A DNA stretch of 64,000 nt, taken from positions 93,627-157,626 of the forward strand of contig JBBDIM010000063.1 in assembly GCA_040880405.1 (NCBI GenBank). The letters are read 5' to 3'. Numbering within the stretch: position 1 is the first letter of the stretch; every line of letters starts with the position of its first letter. Position numbers and translations under genes: made by a program. The stretch is from JBBDIM01 sp040880405. GTDB taxonomy: Bacteria; Planctomycetota; Planctomycetia; Pirellulales; Pirellulaceae. The notes under the pieces were generated by a model. That model was not told the origin of the DNA and did not search any database. It saw only the letters and a program-made list of their open reading frames with translations. This document shows, piece by piece, positions 9,163 through 18,863 of this stretch.

Positions 9163-10533
9163 TCAACGCTCCGAGGCGGGAATCTCCACGGTGAGGACGG
9201 CCAATCCACCCCAGGCCTTTTTCAAATCGCCCACCTTCCCGTTGAACCCGATGTAGGCCGTGCCGCCGTCATCGCTGATCTGCAGGCAATAGGTGCCACC
9301 CAGGTTGAAGTCGGTTTGCTGCCAAACCGCCTCGTGCAGAAAGCCGATCACCTTCTGCGTCCCCTCAGCGACATCGACTTGGATTAGCGGCGTCCCGGAG
9401 GAAGGGCCATGACCACCTGGGATGTAGTAGACGTACTTGCCATCGGGCGTGACATCCATTGCGGGGCTATCGGCCCAGACAGTCGTAATCGTCTGGCACT
9501 TTTGCGCCTTGAGGTCAAAGCGAAATAGCTTTCGCGTATCATGCGTCACGCCATAAAGTAGGCCATTAGCGTCCGGCCCGATCGTCCGCCGGATCGACTC
9601 GCCCGGCATTTTGGCGTCGACCTTGCTTACTTGGTTGGTGCTTGGGTCGTACTTTTCGAGCCGACCCTCGCCGTCGTTCCAGTAGGCGTTCCCTTTGGCA
9701 TCGACGAAGAAGTCTCGTCCATAGTTCAGGCCTTCATGCCCGCCATGAAAAACGATCTTTTGTTTGACTAGGTCGTAGACCAGGAACTTAACGTGATAGG
9801 GATCTTTATAGCTCTTGTAATCGGTTGCGACAAAGTCGTTGTCGGGGTCCCCTTGGCTATTGCCCTTCCGCTGGTGCGATTCCGCATACAATAGCCCATG
9901 CCGAGGGCTCATGTGGGTTGAGGGATATCCCCAGCCATAGAGCGGCATGCCTAGGTCGGTGAGTTGGCCCGCTTGCGGATCGAACCGGAATACCCGGTCC
10001 CCTTCGTAGCGTTGGCTGTCCTTGCGCCACTGTCCCCAGTAGGTCGCGAAATAGATCTGGCCATCGGTGCCCTCGTTTAGTCGGCCATGGATCTTGCCGA
10101 AGCCGAAGTCTCCCTTAGTGAATCCCTTGACTCCCGTTTGCAGGTCGGCGACTTGCCGGACGGTCTTGGCTTGGTGGTCGTACTCATAGAGATACGAATT
10201 GGCGTCGATCCCCATGTGATCTCCCACGGGAATGTAAAACTTGCCACTGGAATGCAACAGACCATAGCCCCAAATCGACCACGGATCGGCAGGCGTCTCC
10301 GGCACCGGAATCTGGACCATTTGCACGATCGGCGGCGCGGTAGCGATCGCAAACTCGGTTGGTGGCTCGAGCTTCTCCGGCGGTTTGAGGAACTCGCCGC
10401 GGATGGGCTGCGCCGTCGCCGAATAGGGGGACTCGGCATTCACGCTCCCGCCAACCAGCGATAGCATCAGCCCGATTGCAAACAAGCGGGCGACTCGGCC
10501 AGTAGGCCGAGACGATAAAAAGGAGACGTGCAT
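9163..10533 (-). CDS. Exported beta-propeller protein of unknown function
   Basis: The start is ATG 10533, with AAGGA about nine bases upstream; this begins a signal peptide that ends near VNA-ES. The roughly 456-residue product contains repeated blade-like segments ending in Y-x-Y/F-D-x-x (YLYEYDHQ, VFRFDPQ, FLVYDLV, LEKYDPS, LFRFDLK), interspersed with D-x-x-G-x-x-Y turns. This indicates a propeller of six or seven blades, but no specific family motif or catalytic site is recognised. It could bind a ligand or be a lyase-like propeller; that is not decidable here. It is divergent from the oxidoreductase gene at 10767, and the 233-bp gap presumably holds both promoters. Confidence 0.75.
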   Translation of the reverse strand: MHVSFLSSRPTGRVARLFAIGLMLSLVGGSVNAESPYSATAQPIRGEFLKPPEKLEPPTEFAIATAPPIVQMVQIPVPETPADPWSIWGYGLLHSSGKFYIPVGDHMGIDANSYLYEYDHQAKTVRQVADLQTGVKGFTKGDFGFGKIHGRLNEGTDGQIYFATYWGQWRKDSQRYEGDRVFRFDPQAGQLTDLGMPLYGWGYPSTHMSPRHGLLYAESHQRKGNSQGDPDNDFVATDYKSYKDPYHVKFLVYDLVKQKIVFHGGHEGLNYGRDFFVDAKGNAYWNDGEGRLEKYDPSTNQVSKVDAKMPGESIRRTIGPDANGLLYGVTHDTRKLFRFDLKAQKCQTITTVWADSPAMDVTPDGKYVYYIPGGHGPSSGTPLIQVDVAEGTQKVIGFLHEAVWQQTDFNLGGTYCLQISDDGGTAYIGFNGKVGDLKKAWGGLAVLTVEIPASER

Positions 10534-10766
10534 GACCTGCATTCCTTGAGGCAAGAGCGGGCGAGGGGAGTTCAAGATACTCAGCTTACCAACAGCAACC
10601 GGAGCCGAGCAAATCATTTTCCCGGCCCGCACGCGGCAATTCTGGATTGCGTGCCGGCGATTGCTTGACAACGCCCCGCGCGTGGGACGATACTTGCGCC
10701 TAGCTTCCGTCCCTTCCTCGCACCGTCTCACCCCAGCCGACGACCTCCTATTCAGGAAAATTAAAC

Positions 10767-12113
10767 ATGACCCAACCCGCATTGAATCGACGCAGTTTTC
10801 TGGCAGCCGGTGCCGCTACAGGAGCGGCGACGATCCTCGGTGCCCCAAGTATCCTGCGGGCTCGGAATCTCAACGACAAGCTCAACATTGCGATCATCGG
10901 GGCAGGGGGACGAGGTGGCCACAATACCCAGATGGTCGGCTCGGAAAACATCGTGGCCCTGTGCGACGTCAACGAGAAGAACCTGAGGGCCGCCGCCGAG
11001 CGTTTCCCGAAGGCACGGACCGCGATCGATTTTCGGAAGCTGTTCGATCATCAAGAAGAATTCGATGCGGTGGTCGTTAGCACTTGCGAGCACACCCACG
11101 CCTTCGCGACCTTACCGGCCCTGCAACTAGGCAAGCATGTCTACTGCGAGAAGCCGCTCACTTACAACATTGAAGAAGCCCGGATCATCCGTGAGGCGGC
11201 CCGCAAGGCGAACGTCGCGACCCAGATGGGAACCCAAATTCAAGCGGGGGGCAACTATCGCCGCGTGGTCGAACTGATTCAGTCCGGGGCAATCGGCAAG
11301 GTGCATGAGACCCATGTCTGGGCCTCCCGGGCCTGGGGCTGGCACGAAACCCCAGAGATCGGCAAGCAGGCGGGCGATCCATTCCTGGTCACTACGGTCC
11401 CGCCGGAGCCTGCTACCGTGCCGAGTGGCCTGCACTGGGATCTGTGGCTTGGCCCCGCTCCGGAGCGTGAGTTCAGCCACGCCTATTTCCCGGGGCCGAA
11501 GTGGTATCGCTGGTGGGACTTTGGCAACGGGACGATGTCCGATCTGGGAAGCCACTGGATCGACTTGCCGTTCTGGGCCTTGCAGCTCGACGCGCCGCTT
11601 ACCATTGAGGCCCACGGCCCTGAACCTCACCCAGAGGTCGCCCCCGCTTCTATGTCGGCGGTTTACGAGTATGGTGCCCGGGGTGATTTGCCCCCAGTGA
11701 AACTGTCGTGGCATCAAGGCTCCAGCAAACCGCAGATCTGGAAAGACAAAGCGATCCCTCAGTGGGGCGATGGCGTGCTGTTCATCGGCGAAAAGGGGAT
11801 GCTCCTTTCCGACTACGGCAAGCACGTGCTGTTGCCGGAAGAAGACTTCGCCGACTTCAAAAGCCCCGAGCCGTTCATCGCCCGTTCACCGGGGCATCAC
11901 CAGGACTGGATCGCCGCCTGCAAGGGTGGACCCGCCACGTTCAGCAACTTCGAATACGCGGGCCAACTAACCGAAGCGAACCACCTGGGCAACGTCGCTT
12001 ATCGCACCGGCAAAAAGCTCGAATGGGACACCGAAAAAATGGAAGTGACCAATGCCCCCGAGGCCGAAGCCTTCATTAAGCGGGAATACCGTGCGGGCTG
12101 GAAACTAGGTTAA
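10767..12113 (+). CDS. TAT-exported Gfo/Idh/MocA family oxidoreductase
   Basis: This 448-residue protein begins with a twin-arginine signal (NRRSFLAAGAATGAATIL), so it is exported folded with its cofactor. The Rossmann motif IAIIGAGGRGGHN is at residues ~41-53 and the family's CEKPLTYN catalytic-lysine motif is near residue 130. A dimerisation domain follows. CAGGA lies upstream of the ATG. Family members oxidise or epimerise sugars and inositols with NAD(P); exported planctomycete versions are numerous and mostly uncharacterised. The gene is alone on its strand, divergent from the exported propeller and 285 bp before the DUF1549 operon. Confidence 0.92.
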   Translation: MTQPALNRRSFLAAGAATGAATILGAPSILRARNLNDKLNIAIIGAGGRGGHNTQMVGSENIVALCDVNEKNLRAAAERFPKARTAIDFRKLFDHQEEFDAVVVSTCEHTHAFATLPALQLGKHVYCEKPLTYNIEEARIIREAARKANVATQMGTQIQAGGNYRRVVELIQSGAIGKVHETHVWASRAWGWHETPEIGKQAGDPFLVTTVPPEPATVPSGLHWDLWLGPAPEREFSHAYFPGPKWYRWWDFGNGTMSDLGSHWIDLPFWALQLDAPLTIEAHGPEPHPEVAPASMSAVYEYGARGDLPPVKLSWHQGSSKPQIWKDKAIPQWGDGVLFIGEKGMLLSDYGKHVLLPEEDFADFKSPEPFIARSPGHHQDWIAACKGGPATFSNFEYAGQLTEANHLGNVAYRTGKKLEWDTEKMEVTNAPEAEAFIKREYRAGWKLG

Positions 12114-12146
12114 GTGGAGGCGATCATCAGGCGTTAAATCAAGGAT

Positions 12147-12170
12147 GCGTGGGTGTCTCGACTCCCACGC
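12147..12170. repeat. Short inverted repeat (GCGTGGG/CCCACGC) in a 285-bp intergenic gap
   Basis: A 7-bp perfect stem with a 10-base loop lies 33 bp after the oxidoreductase stop. It has no T-run, so intrinsic termination is unlikely. It resembles half of the 27-bp palindromes described at 42-47 kb but lacks the terminal GGCTACG. Nothing else recognisable is seen in 12114-12398. Confidence 0.4.
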
Positions 12171-12398
12171 TTCGATGTCACGAAACATCACCCAGGCAGG
12201 CCAACCCCCCCAAGTTGCCGCTTGTTGTTGGGGTAGTTGGCCCCAATTGGTAATAAATGGGGGATATTTTTCCGTTCAATGTGGATTCAGCACTAATCGC
12301 TTGGTAAAACTAGGTCGCGACACCTTACCCCCTAAGGCCTCACGTCCTTCCCACCGGCAGCCACTTCGTCCTCCCTCCTGACGATCCCACTCAAGGCC

Positions 12399-14816
12399 AT
12401 GAACATCTTGCCAATGGCATCCCCAGTTCGGTCCTTTCTTGCCTGCGCGATCTTTGCCAGCATTTGCTCCATTGCTGCGCCGGATCGATTGCTCGCGGAT
12501 ACGCCGCCGGTTGCTAACGAGCCGCTCCATCAGCGGATCGACGCCGCAGTCGAGCATTCCGCCATCGGCCCGATGGCTGCGCTTTGCACCGATGCCGATT
12601 TCGTCCGGCGGATCTATCTCGACCTAACCGGCGTGATTCCCTCGCATGAGCAAGTAGAAACTTTTCTCGCCGATGACGCCCCTGACAAACGAGCCCGGCT
12701 GATCGATACCTTGATCGAAGGGCCGGAATTCGCGCGGCACTTTGCGGTGCAGCTCAATGTGCTGCTGCTGGACCGCCGCACCGACACCACGGTCGACCAA
12801 AAGGCTTGGGAAGCTTACCTGATCGATTCGATCGCCAGGCGGAAGCCGCTCGACCAAATCTTCCAGGAGTTGATCGATCCGAGCGGTACCGACGATCCGG
12901 CAACGCCGGCTCGCAAGTTTCTGCTCAACCGAGATGCCGAACCGCACGCCATGACTCGGGACGTAGGGCGGATGGTGTTTGGCATGGATATGCAGTGCGC
13001 CCAGTGCCACGATCATCCAATCATCGACGACTACTACCAGGCGGACTACTACGGCCTGTTCGCCTTTTTGAATCGAACCACGAAATTCACCGACCCCAAA
13101 AGCAAGCTGATCGTCCTCTCGGAAAAGGCGGAAGGGGAGGCCCCGTTTGAATCGGTCTTTACCGGCGAAGGTCGCGAAACCACGCTTCCCCGCGTCCCCT
13201 GGGGCGCGACCCTCTACGACGAACCAACCTTCTCCGCCGAAGAGGCGTACCAGGTCAAACCAGACAAGGAAAACGCCGGCAAGCCGAGCTTCAGCCGCCG
13301 CGAAGCGCTCGCTAAGCGGCTCTCGGAGAATGAGCAGTTTCGGCGGAACATCGCCAACCGAGTTTGGGCCTTGGTCCTGGGTCGCGGGCTGGTGCATCCG
13401 ACCGATTTCCACTACGCGGAAAACCCACCGGTCAATCCGGAGCTTTTGGCTCTTTTGACGGACGACTTGGCCCAGCACAAGTTCGACCTCCATTACGCGG
13501 TCCGGCAGATTGTCCTCTCGAAAACCTATCAACGAAGCTGTGAGCCCCCCGCCCCTGAAACCTTGAACCTGGCCGATATCCGCTCTCGACTTGATGCCCT
13601 GACGCAGCGGCAAGAACCGTTGATCGCCGCGGCGGATCAGCTCAAAGAGCAAGTCGAAACGACGAAAGTCGTTTGGCAAGAGGCCCTCGCGGTCAACGAT
13701 GAAGTGGCCGAGCAACTTCCCCCTTTGGAAGAGAAGCTGGCCCAATCTCGCACCGCCGCGGAAAAAGCCACCGCCGAGCATGCCGAAGCTCAAAAAGCCT
13801 ATGCCGCCCTCACCCAGCGGGCCGAGCCAATCCAAACCGTGCTCACCGCGACAAAGGCCGCGATCGAAAAGGTCGCGGATGAGCCGGCGCTGAAGGAGTC
13901 ACTCGTACTGCTGGAAAAACGATCCGGCGAACTGGCAGCGGAGATGACAACGGCCAAGGCGGAGCTTGATAAGAAAATGGAGGCGCTGACCGCCGCCAAA
14001 AAGATGGTCGAAACGACCGAAGCGGAAGTCGCCACGGTCCTCGCCAAACGAATCACCCCAGAGCGGCTGACGGAGCTTGAACTTGCCCATCTGTCCGTCG
14101 TCAGCGAGGCTGGAAAAGCTGATGCCACGGCCCGCTTGGCCCAAGCTCAAATTGAACTTTGCCAATCGATCCTCGATTATCCAGCCATCGCGTTGAGCGA
14201 CTCCGAAAAAGCGGAAGTCGCGTGGGAAGCGATCGTTAATCGCTGGACCTTACAGGGACAAGTCGCGCCACTAAAACCGCTCACCCCGGAACAGTTGGCC
14301 GCCAGCGCGATGCAGGCGACTGGGTTCCTGGCCCGCAGCCAAACCGCTGCCCAGGCGGCGGTTGAGAAAACACCTCCGAAGGCACTTGAAGCGGAGGGGA
14401 TCACCGACGAGGAAAAAGCCCTGGTCACCCAAATCGCGGTGCAGGGTGAAATGCTCAACCAACTGCGTGGTAGTGTGAACCAGTTTGTCGGCCAGTTCGG
14501 TGGGCTCTCCGGCGAGGAGTTCCAGGCCACGGTCAATCAGGCGTTGTTCCTGGGCAATAGCCCAACGGTGAACAACTGGCTGGCCGCGGCGGGCGATACC
14601 TTGGTGGGACGGTTGAACGCGACCGAACAGCCTACTGCTATTGCCGACCCACTCTGCCTGGCGGTTCTTTCACGACCCGCCACGCTCGACGAACAACGTG
14701 AAATCGCCAACTTCCTCACGGAAACCGTCGGCGAAGAGGCGGGCAAACGTCCCGCCGCCTTGGCCGAGTTGGTTTGGGCGATGATCACGAGCAACGAGTT
14801 TCGGTTTAATCATTAA
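12399..14816 (+). CDS. DUF1549/DUF1553 protein with CxxCH motif and internal coiled coil
   Basis: This 805-residue protein has a signal peptide (LACAIFASICSIAAPD, ending near LAD). DUF1549 spans about residues 40-250 and includes LDLTGVIPS and the cytochrome-like C-A-Q-C-H at about residue 200. The first part of DUF1553 (FSRREALAKRL to SKTYQRS) covers about 300-380. Next comes a long Ala/Glu/Lys-rich coiled coil at ~390-560. The second DUF1553 segment (LAVLSRPATLDEQ, MITSNEFRFNH) is at the C-terminus. Family function is unproven; the CxxCH suggests a heme or metal role. The coiled coil splits DUF1553. It starts an operon with the DUF1501 gene 13 bp downstream. Confidence 0.92.
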   Translation: MNILPMASPVRSFLACAIFASICSIAAPDRLLADTPPVANEPLHQRIDAAVEHSAIGPMAALCTDADFVRRIYLDLTGVIPSHEQVETFLADDAPDKRARLIDTLIEGPEFARHFAVQLNVLLLDRRTDTTVDQKAWEAYLIDSIARRKPLDQIFQELIDPSGTDDPATPARKFLLNRDAEPHAMTRDVGRMVFGMDMQCAQCHDHPIIDDYYQADYYGLFAFLNRTTKFTDPKSKLIVLSEKAEGEAPFESVFTGEGRETTLPRVPWGATLYDEPTFSAEEAYQVKPDKENAGKPSFSRREALAKRLSENEQFRRNIANRVWALVLGRGLVHPTDFHYAENPPVNPELLALLTDDLAQHKFDLHYAVRQIVLSKTYQRSCEPPAPETLNLADIRSRLDALTQRQEPLIAAADQLKEQVETTKVVWQEALAVNDEVAEQLPPLEEKLAQSRTAAEKATAEHAEAQKAYAALTQRAEPIQTVLTATKAAIEKVADEPALKESLVLLEKRSGELAAEMTTAKAELDKKMEALTAAKKMVETTEAEVATVLAKRITPERLTELELAHLSVVSEAGKADATARLAQAQIELCQSILDYPAIALSDSEKAEVAWEAIVNRWTLQGQVAPLKPLTPEQLAASAMQATGFLARSQTAAQAAVEKTPPKALEAEGITDEEKALVTQIAVQGEMLNQLRGSVNQFVGQFGGLSGEEFQATVNQALFLGNSPTVNNWLAAAGDTLVGRLNATEQPTAIADPLCLAVLSRPATLDEQREIANFLTETVGEEAGKRPAALAELVWAMITSNEFRFNH

Positions 14817-14829
14817 CGGAGGGATCGTC

Positions 14830-16125
14830 ATGAAGAGATGCCAATACGCCTGTGGCTCGACCGAACATCTTGCCAGTCGCCGGAATTTTCTGGGGGGAAT
14901 GGCCGCTGGAGGCTTGGCAGTTGGCGGTGCTGGACTCGGAGGCCTGTTATCCGGCAACCCCGCGATGGCCGATCAACTCAAAGGGAAACAGAAACGGATT
15001 CTGAACATCTTCCTGCATGGCGGCGTAAGCCAACTGGAAAGCTGGGATCCCAAGCCAGGCACCGATACCGGCGGACCATTCCGGGCTATCCCGACCTCCG
15101 TCCCGGGGATGCACATCTGCGAACTACTGCCGCACACCGCCAAGCAGATGCATCACCTCTCGATCGTCCGCAGCCTCGACACCAAAAACAACGATCACGG
15201 CGTCGGTCAGGTCGAAATGACGACCGGCCACAAACGGATCCCGGGGACCGAATATCCGCACGTCGGCGCGATCGCCGCCAAGATGTTAACCCCGGCGGAG
15301 TTTTCGCTCCCCGGTCATATCTTGATCCGGGGTGCCGGCCCGGGAAGTTCCGGGGCGGCGTATTTAGGGCCCCGCTATTCCAGCGTGACAATGAACGACG
15401 GCAAACCGCCCCAGTTCACTGAGCGGCCCGGGGCACTCTCGGCGGAAGCGGATGAGCGCCGCAACGCGATGCGTTCCCGGTTCAACGATCGGTTTGCTGG
15501 TCGTCGCCGGACGGCCGACACGGACGCTTACACCTTCTCGTACGATCAAGCCCAAGATCTGCTCGCCCAGCGCGAGGTGTTTGACGTCGAGAAGGAATCG
15601 GAAGCGGACCTCGCGCGGTACGGTACCAGCGAATTCGGCAAGCACTGCCTGCTCGCCCGGCGGCTACTCGAACACGACGTCCCGTTCATCCAAATCAACC
15701 ACTCGAACTACGATACCCACCACGAGAATTTTAATTTTCATATCGAGCAACTGGGCGAGTTTGACCAACCGTTCGCCACGCTGGTCGACGACCTGCACCA
15801 GCGTGGTTTGCTCCAAGACACGCTAATCTGCGTAATGTCGGAGTTCGGCCGAACCCCCAGAATCAACACCCGCTACGGCCGGGACCACTGGGGCAAGTCG
15901 TGGAGCATTGTGATGGGTGGCTGCGGCATCCAGCAAGGGGCGATCATCGGCGGCACCAACGAAAACGGGACCGAGGTGGTCGACCGAGTGGTCGATCATG
16001 GGCATGTCGTGCATACCATGCTACGGGCCGTCGGGGTTGATTCCTCCGGCGAATTCGATATCGCGGGCCGTAAATACCCGGTGGCCGACCCGGCCAAAGG
16101 ACCGATCGGAGAACTGTTGGCATGA
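14830..16125 (+). CDS. DUF1501 protein with TAT signal
   Basis: The 431-residue product starts with a twin-arginine signal (SRRNFLGGMAAGGLAVGG) and continues with the DUF1501 hallmark blocks: NIFLHGGVSQLESWDPKPG, NDHGVGQVEMTTGHK, CVMSEFGRTPRIN and GRDHWGKSWSIVMGG. The fold is related to the sulfatase/alkaline phosphatase superfamily, but no formylglycine cysteine motif is present. GGAGG precedes the ATG. DUF1501 genes are almost always paired with DUF1549/DUF1553 genes in planctomycetes, as here; the partners probably form an exported complex (inference). The stop overlaps the next start by 4 bp (ATGA), indicating translational coupling. Confidence 0.93.
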   Translation: MKRCQYACGSTEHLASRRNFLGGMAAGGLAVGGAGLGGLLSGNPAMADQLKGKQKRILNIFLHGGVSQLESWDPKPGTDTGGPFRAIPTSVPGMHICELLPHTAKQMHHLSIVRSLDTKNNDHGVGQVEMTTGHKRIPGTEYPHVGAIAAKMLTPAEFSLPGHILIRGAGPGSSGAAYLGPRYSSVTMNDGKPPQFTERPGALSAEADERRNAMRSRFNDRFAGRRRTADTDAYTFSYDQAQDLLAQREVFDVEKESEADLARYGTSEFGKHCLLARRLLEHDVPFIQINHSNYDTHHENFNFHIEQLGEFDQPFATLVDDLHQRGLLQDTLICVMSEFGRTPRINTRYGRDHWGKSWSIVMGGCGIQQGAIIGGTNENGTEVVDRVVDHGHVVHTMLRAVGVDSSGEFDIAGRKYPVADPAKGPIGELLA

Positions 16126-17216
16126 GCGATTCCACACCCACCGACGCCGGCGTAAAAATCGATCCCGAGAAGACGCACGTCATCCTGGAACACGCCTTCC
16201 CCAGGCCGCTGACCGCCTGCTACTGGGAACCACAGAACCGCTACATCCTGCTCGGCTCGGAAGAGTATGGGATCTACCGCTTCCATATCGAGACTAAGGA
16301 AATGGTCCCGCTGGTCGGCCCGCACGATAGCTGGGTTCGTGCGATCGGCACTTCCCCGGACGGCCAGGTGACCTACACCGGCGGCTACGATGGACGCCTG
16401 GTTTGGTGGCAAACCGATGCCGACAAGCCGGAGCCGATCCGCGTGGTCGACGACGCCCACCAAGGTTGGCTGAGGGCCTTAGTCGTCAGTCCCGATGGTA
16501 CCCGGATTGCTACCTGTGGTAACGATCTTTTGGTCCGTCTCTGGGACAGCCAATCGGGCGAACTGCTGCAATCGTTCGCCGGACACGAGTGGCATGTTTA
16601 CAACGTTGCGTTCTCGCCCGCCGGAGACCTGCTCGCCTCGTGCGACCTGCGGGGCTTTGTCAAAGTGTGGAACCCCAATCCGAGTGATGAAGCCGCACCG
16701 GCGGCGGAAGAGCCAGGAGAAGAGAAAAAAACGCCCGGGCTAATCCGCGATCTATCTCAGGTCGAGTCGCTCTACATCTACGATAAATCGTTCCGCGCCG
16801 ATATCGGCGGCGCCCGCTGCATGGAGTTCTCGGCCGATGGAACCCGTCTGGCCTTGGGTGGCGTCACCAAGGTGACCAACGCGTTTGCCGGTGTCGGCGA
16901 TTTGACGGTGGTGCTCGTCGATATGGAAGCGGGGGAAGTCGCTGTTGAACTGGGGCCCAAAGAAAAAATCCGCGGTACCGCCTGGGGTGTGGCCCAACAT
17001 CCGGACAAGTTCTGGATCGGGCTGGCCGGGGGTGGTGGCGGTGGCTGGTTTTACTTCTGGAAGGATGACTCGGCGGAGGAGTTCTTCAAACTGAAGCTAA
17101 AGGCCGAAGGCCGCGGCATGGGAATGTCACCCGACCGCTCGCAAGTAGCCGTCGCCCATCCCGACAAACAGTTGCGAATTTATGGGCTGTACGCGGAAGA
17201 GAAGGCCAGCGAGTGA
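16122..17216 (+). CDS. WD40-repeat protein
   Basis: This 364-residue protein has several WD40-type blades, e.g. VRAIGTSPDGQVTYTGGYDG, LRALVVSPDGTRIATCGND with LVRLWDSQSG, and VYNVAFSPAGDLLASCD with FVKVWNP. An acidic linker (APAAEEPGEEKK) lies mid-protein. No signal peptide is visible, although its operon partners are exported, so it may act on the cytoplasmic side or use another route. Translational coupling to the DUF1501 gene and the conserved DUF1549-DUF1501-WD40 association suggest a scaffold for that system (inference). Confidence 0.88.
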   Translation: MSDSTPTDAGVKIDPEKTHVILEHAFPRPLTACYWEPQNRYILLGSEEYGIYRFHIETKEMVPLVGPHDSWVRAIGTSPDGQVTYTGGYDGRLVWWQTDADKPEPIRVVDDAHQGWLRALVVSPDGTRIATCGNDLLVRLWDSQSGELLQSFAGHEWHVYNVAFSPAGDLLASCDLRGFVKVWNPNPSDEAAPAAEEPGEEKKTPGLIRDLSQVESLYIYDKSFRADIGGARCMEFSADGTRLALGGVTKVTNAFAGVGDLTVVLVDMEAGEVAVELGPKEKIRGTAWGVAQHPDKFWIGLAGGGGGGWFYFWKDDSAEEFFKLKLKAEGRGMGMSPDRSQVAVAHPDKQLRIYGLYAEEKASE

Positions 17217-17222
17217 AAAAGC

Positions 17223-17390
17223 GGTAGGGTGGGTGAAGCCCGATAGGGCGTAACCCACCGAGGGTGCGCCGGTAAAATCTTCGACGCAGGTCGGACATTA
17301 TTCTGCCGAAGTTTATTTGAACAACGGCTGCGTTCCCGCCGCAATATTGGTTGGCGATGGTGGACTGGCGAAGACTCCACCCACCCTACC
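17223..17390 (+). repeat. 168-bp MITE-like element, copy 1
   Basis: The element is bounded by a perfect 13-bp terminal inverted repeat (GGTAGGGTGGGTG at 17223-17235, complement at 17378-17390). The first ~60 bp and the last ~45 bp are homologous, in reverse orientation, to the element at 34796-34963, which has the same length. A shared block is AGGGCGTAACCCACCGA. It fills the gap between the WD40 gene and the convergent PQQ-like gene. No coding capacity was seen. Confidence 0.7.
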
Positions 17391-17391
17391 T

Positions 17392-18672
17392 CTACTCCTT
17401 CTCCCCAATGCAGTACAAATGCTCAAAGCCGCGTAGAAAGAGCTGTCCCTGGCTCACCGCGGGTGAGGCGGAGACTCGTTCGCCGAGCTCGTTTTTGGCG
17501 ACTAGGTCAAACTTCTCGCCAGGTCGGACCACGGTGGTCGTACCGGTGTCCGAGGTGAAATAGACCAGCCCGCCAGCGGTGATTAATGACGCACTGTGGC
17601 CACCTCCCAGCCGTTCACGCCAGATACGTTTCCCGGTGGAAGCTTTGTATTGGCTGGCGATGCCGTTATCGGCGACCAGCAGGAAGTAATCTCCGACCGC
17701 TACCGGCGAAGGGACATACGACGCCGATTCTCGTGACTCCCACACGACGTGCGTGTCGGTGACGTTCCCTTTGCCATCGGGCCGAATCGCTTGCATCAGC
17801 TTGTCGGGAAAACCGCAGGTCATGAAAATCAGCTCGCCGTTGTATACCACTGAAGCGACAAACTGCTCGGTGGGGCCGTCGACGATCCAGTGCCGCGATC
17901 CATCGGCCGGATCGTAACTCGCGACGCACATGTTTCCGGAGAGGATCATCTGAGTCCGCCCGTCGATCTCGCGGATGATCGGAGTGGAGTAGCTGCGGGT
18001 TTTGTTCTCTCGCTGGGTCTTCCAGATCGTTTCGCCGGTCTCTTTGTCGAGGGCCAAGAGGTACGAATCGCCATCGTGGTCTCCATTAACCAACAGGCGA
18101 TCCTCCCAAATCACTGGCGGGCTACAATACCCATGAATGCTGGCGAACTCGCCGGGACGAACCTTCCAATGCAAGTTTCCCTCTAGGTCGTACGCCGCGA
18201 CGACCATCCTCCCAGGGGTGATGTATCGCTCGTCCTTGAACAGTTTTTTGGTCCCGTCCGGTTCCAAGAAGGAGACGTAGACCAATTCACCGTCGGTGGC
18301 CGGAGTGCTAGAGGCGCGGCTGTTGAGTTGATGGTGATTCTCCAGTTCGGCGGTAAACACCGTCTTGCGCCAAAGCTCGGTTCCGTCATTGCGATCAAGG
18401 CACAGGAGCAGCCGCTGACCATCCTCGAGACAGGTCACCAGAAAGACTCGGTCTTGCCACACAATCGGCGAGGCATGTCCCTGGCCGGGAATCGCGACTT
18501 TCCAGGCAATGTTTTCCGTGCCGCTCCAGGCAGTGGGAATCTTTTGTTGGAGGCTGGTTCCGTCACCGCGGGGGCCACGCCACATCGGCCAGTTTTCCTC
18601 AGCCAGTAGACTTCCGCACGGACCAGCGATCAACACGGCAAGGAGCAAGCATTGGCGACTGATGACATTCAT
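17392..18672 (-). CDS. Exported PQQ-like beta-propeller repeat protein
   Basis: The 426-residue product has a signal peptide (CLLLAVLIAGPCGSLLA) followed directly by ENWPMWRGPRGDG, the characteristic opening of planctomycete PQQ-like proteins. Repeated blades carry A-x-D-x-x-T/N-G-x-x-x-W motifs (CLDRNDGTELWRK, ALDKETGETIWKT, ASTGKRIWRE). It resembles the propeller of quinoprotein dehydrogenases and BamB, but no catalytic Asp or calcium site can be assigned, so a scaffolding or binding role is as likely as enzymatic activity. It is transcribed alone and is convergent with the DUF1549 operon across the 168-bp element. Confidence 0.88.
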   Translation of the reverse strand: MNVISRQCLLLAVLIAGPCGSLLAEENWPMWRGPRGDGTSLQQKIPTAWSGTENIAWKVAIPGQGHASPIVWQDRVFLVTCLEDGQRLLLCLDRNDGTELWRKTVFTAELENHHQLNSRASSTPATDGELVYVSFLEPDGTKKLFKDERYITPGRMVVAAYDLEGNLHWKVRPGEFASIHGYCSPPVIWEDRLLVNGDHDGDSYLLALDKETGETIWKTQRENKTRSYSTPIIREIDGRTQMILSGNMCVASYDPADGSRHWIVDGPTEQFVASVVYNGELIFMTCGFPDKLMQAIRPDGKGNVTDTHVVWESRESASYVPSPVAVGDYFLLVADNGIASQYKASTGKRIWRERLGGGHSASLITAGGLVYFTSDTGTTTVVRPGEKFDLVAKNELGERVSASPAVSQGQLFLRGFEHLYCIGEKE

Positions 18673-18863
18673 GGCGAGATCCGGAGGAGGGTAGGGGAGC
18701 GGCGGGTAATTGGTTGGGACGGGTTGTTATTATCAACCGTGGCACTGCGCGAAACAAGCGGAAAGCCTTGGACTTCGGCATTCGATCGTGTGGCCGAACG
18801 ACACGGTTTAAGAAGTCCAAAACGGTAATTCCCTTCTCGCCCAATTCGTGTAAAAATCAATCG

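Noticed and set aside
12145..12381. 78-codon frame in the gap before the DUF1549 operon
   Set aside because: Low-complexity product, no ribosome site, and it contains the GCGTGGG hairpin; not called.
12624..13835. 403-codon open frame antisense to the DUF1549/1553 gene
   Set aside because: It is the shadow of a GC-rich real gene; its composition is irregular and no family motif is visible, while the plus strand has clear DUF1549 motifs.
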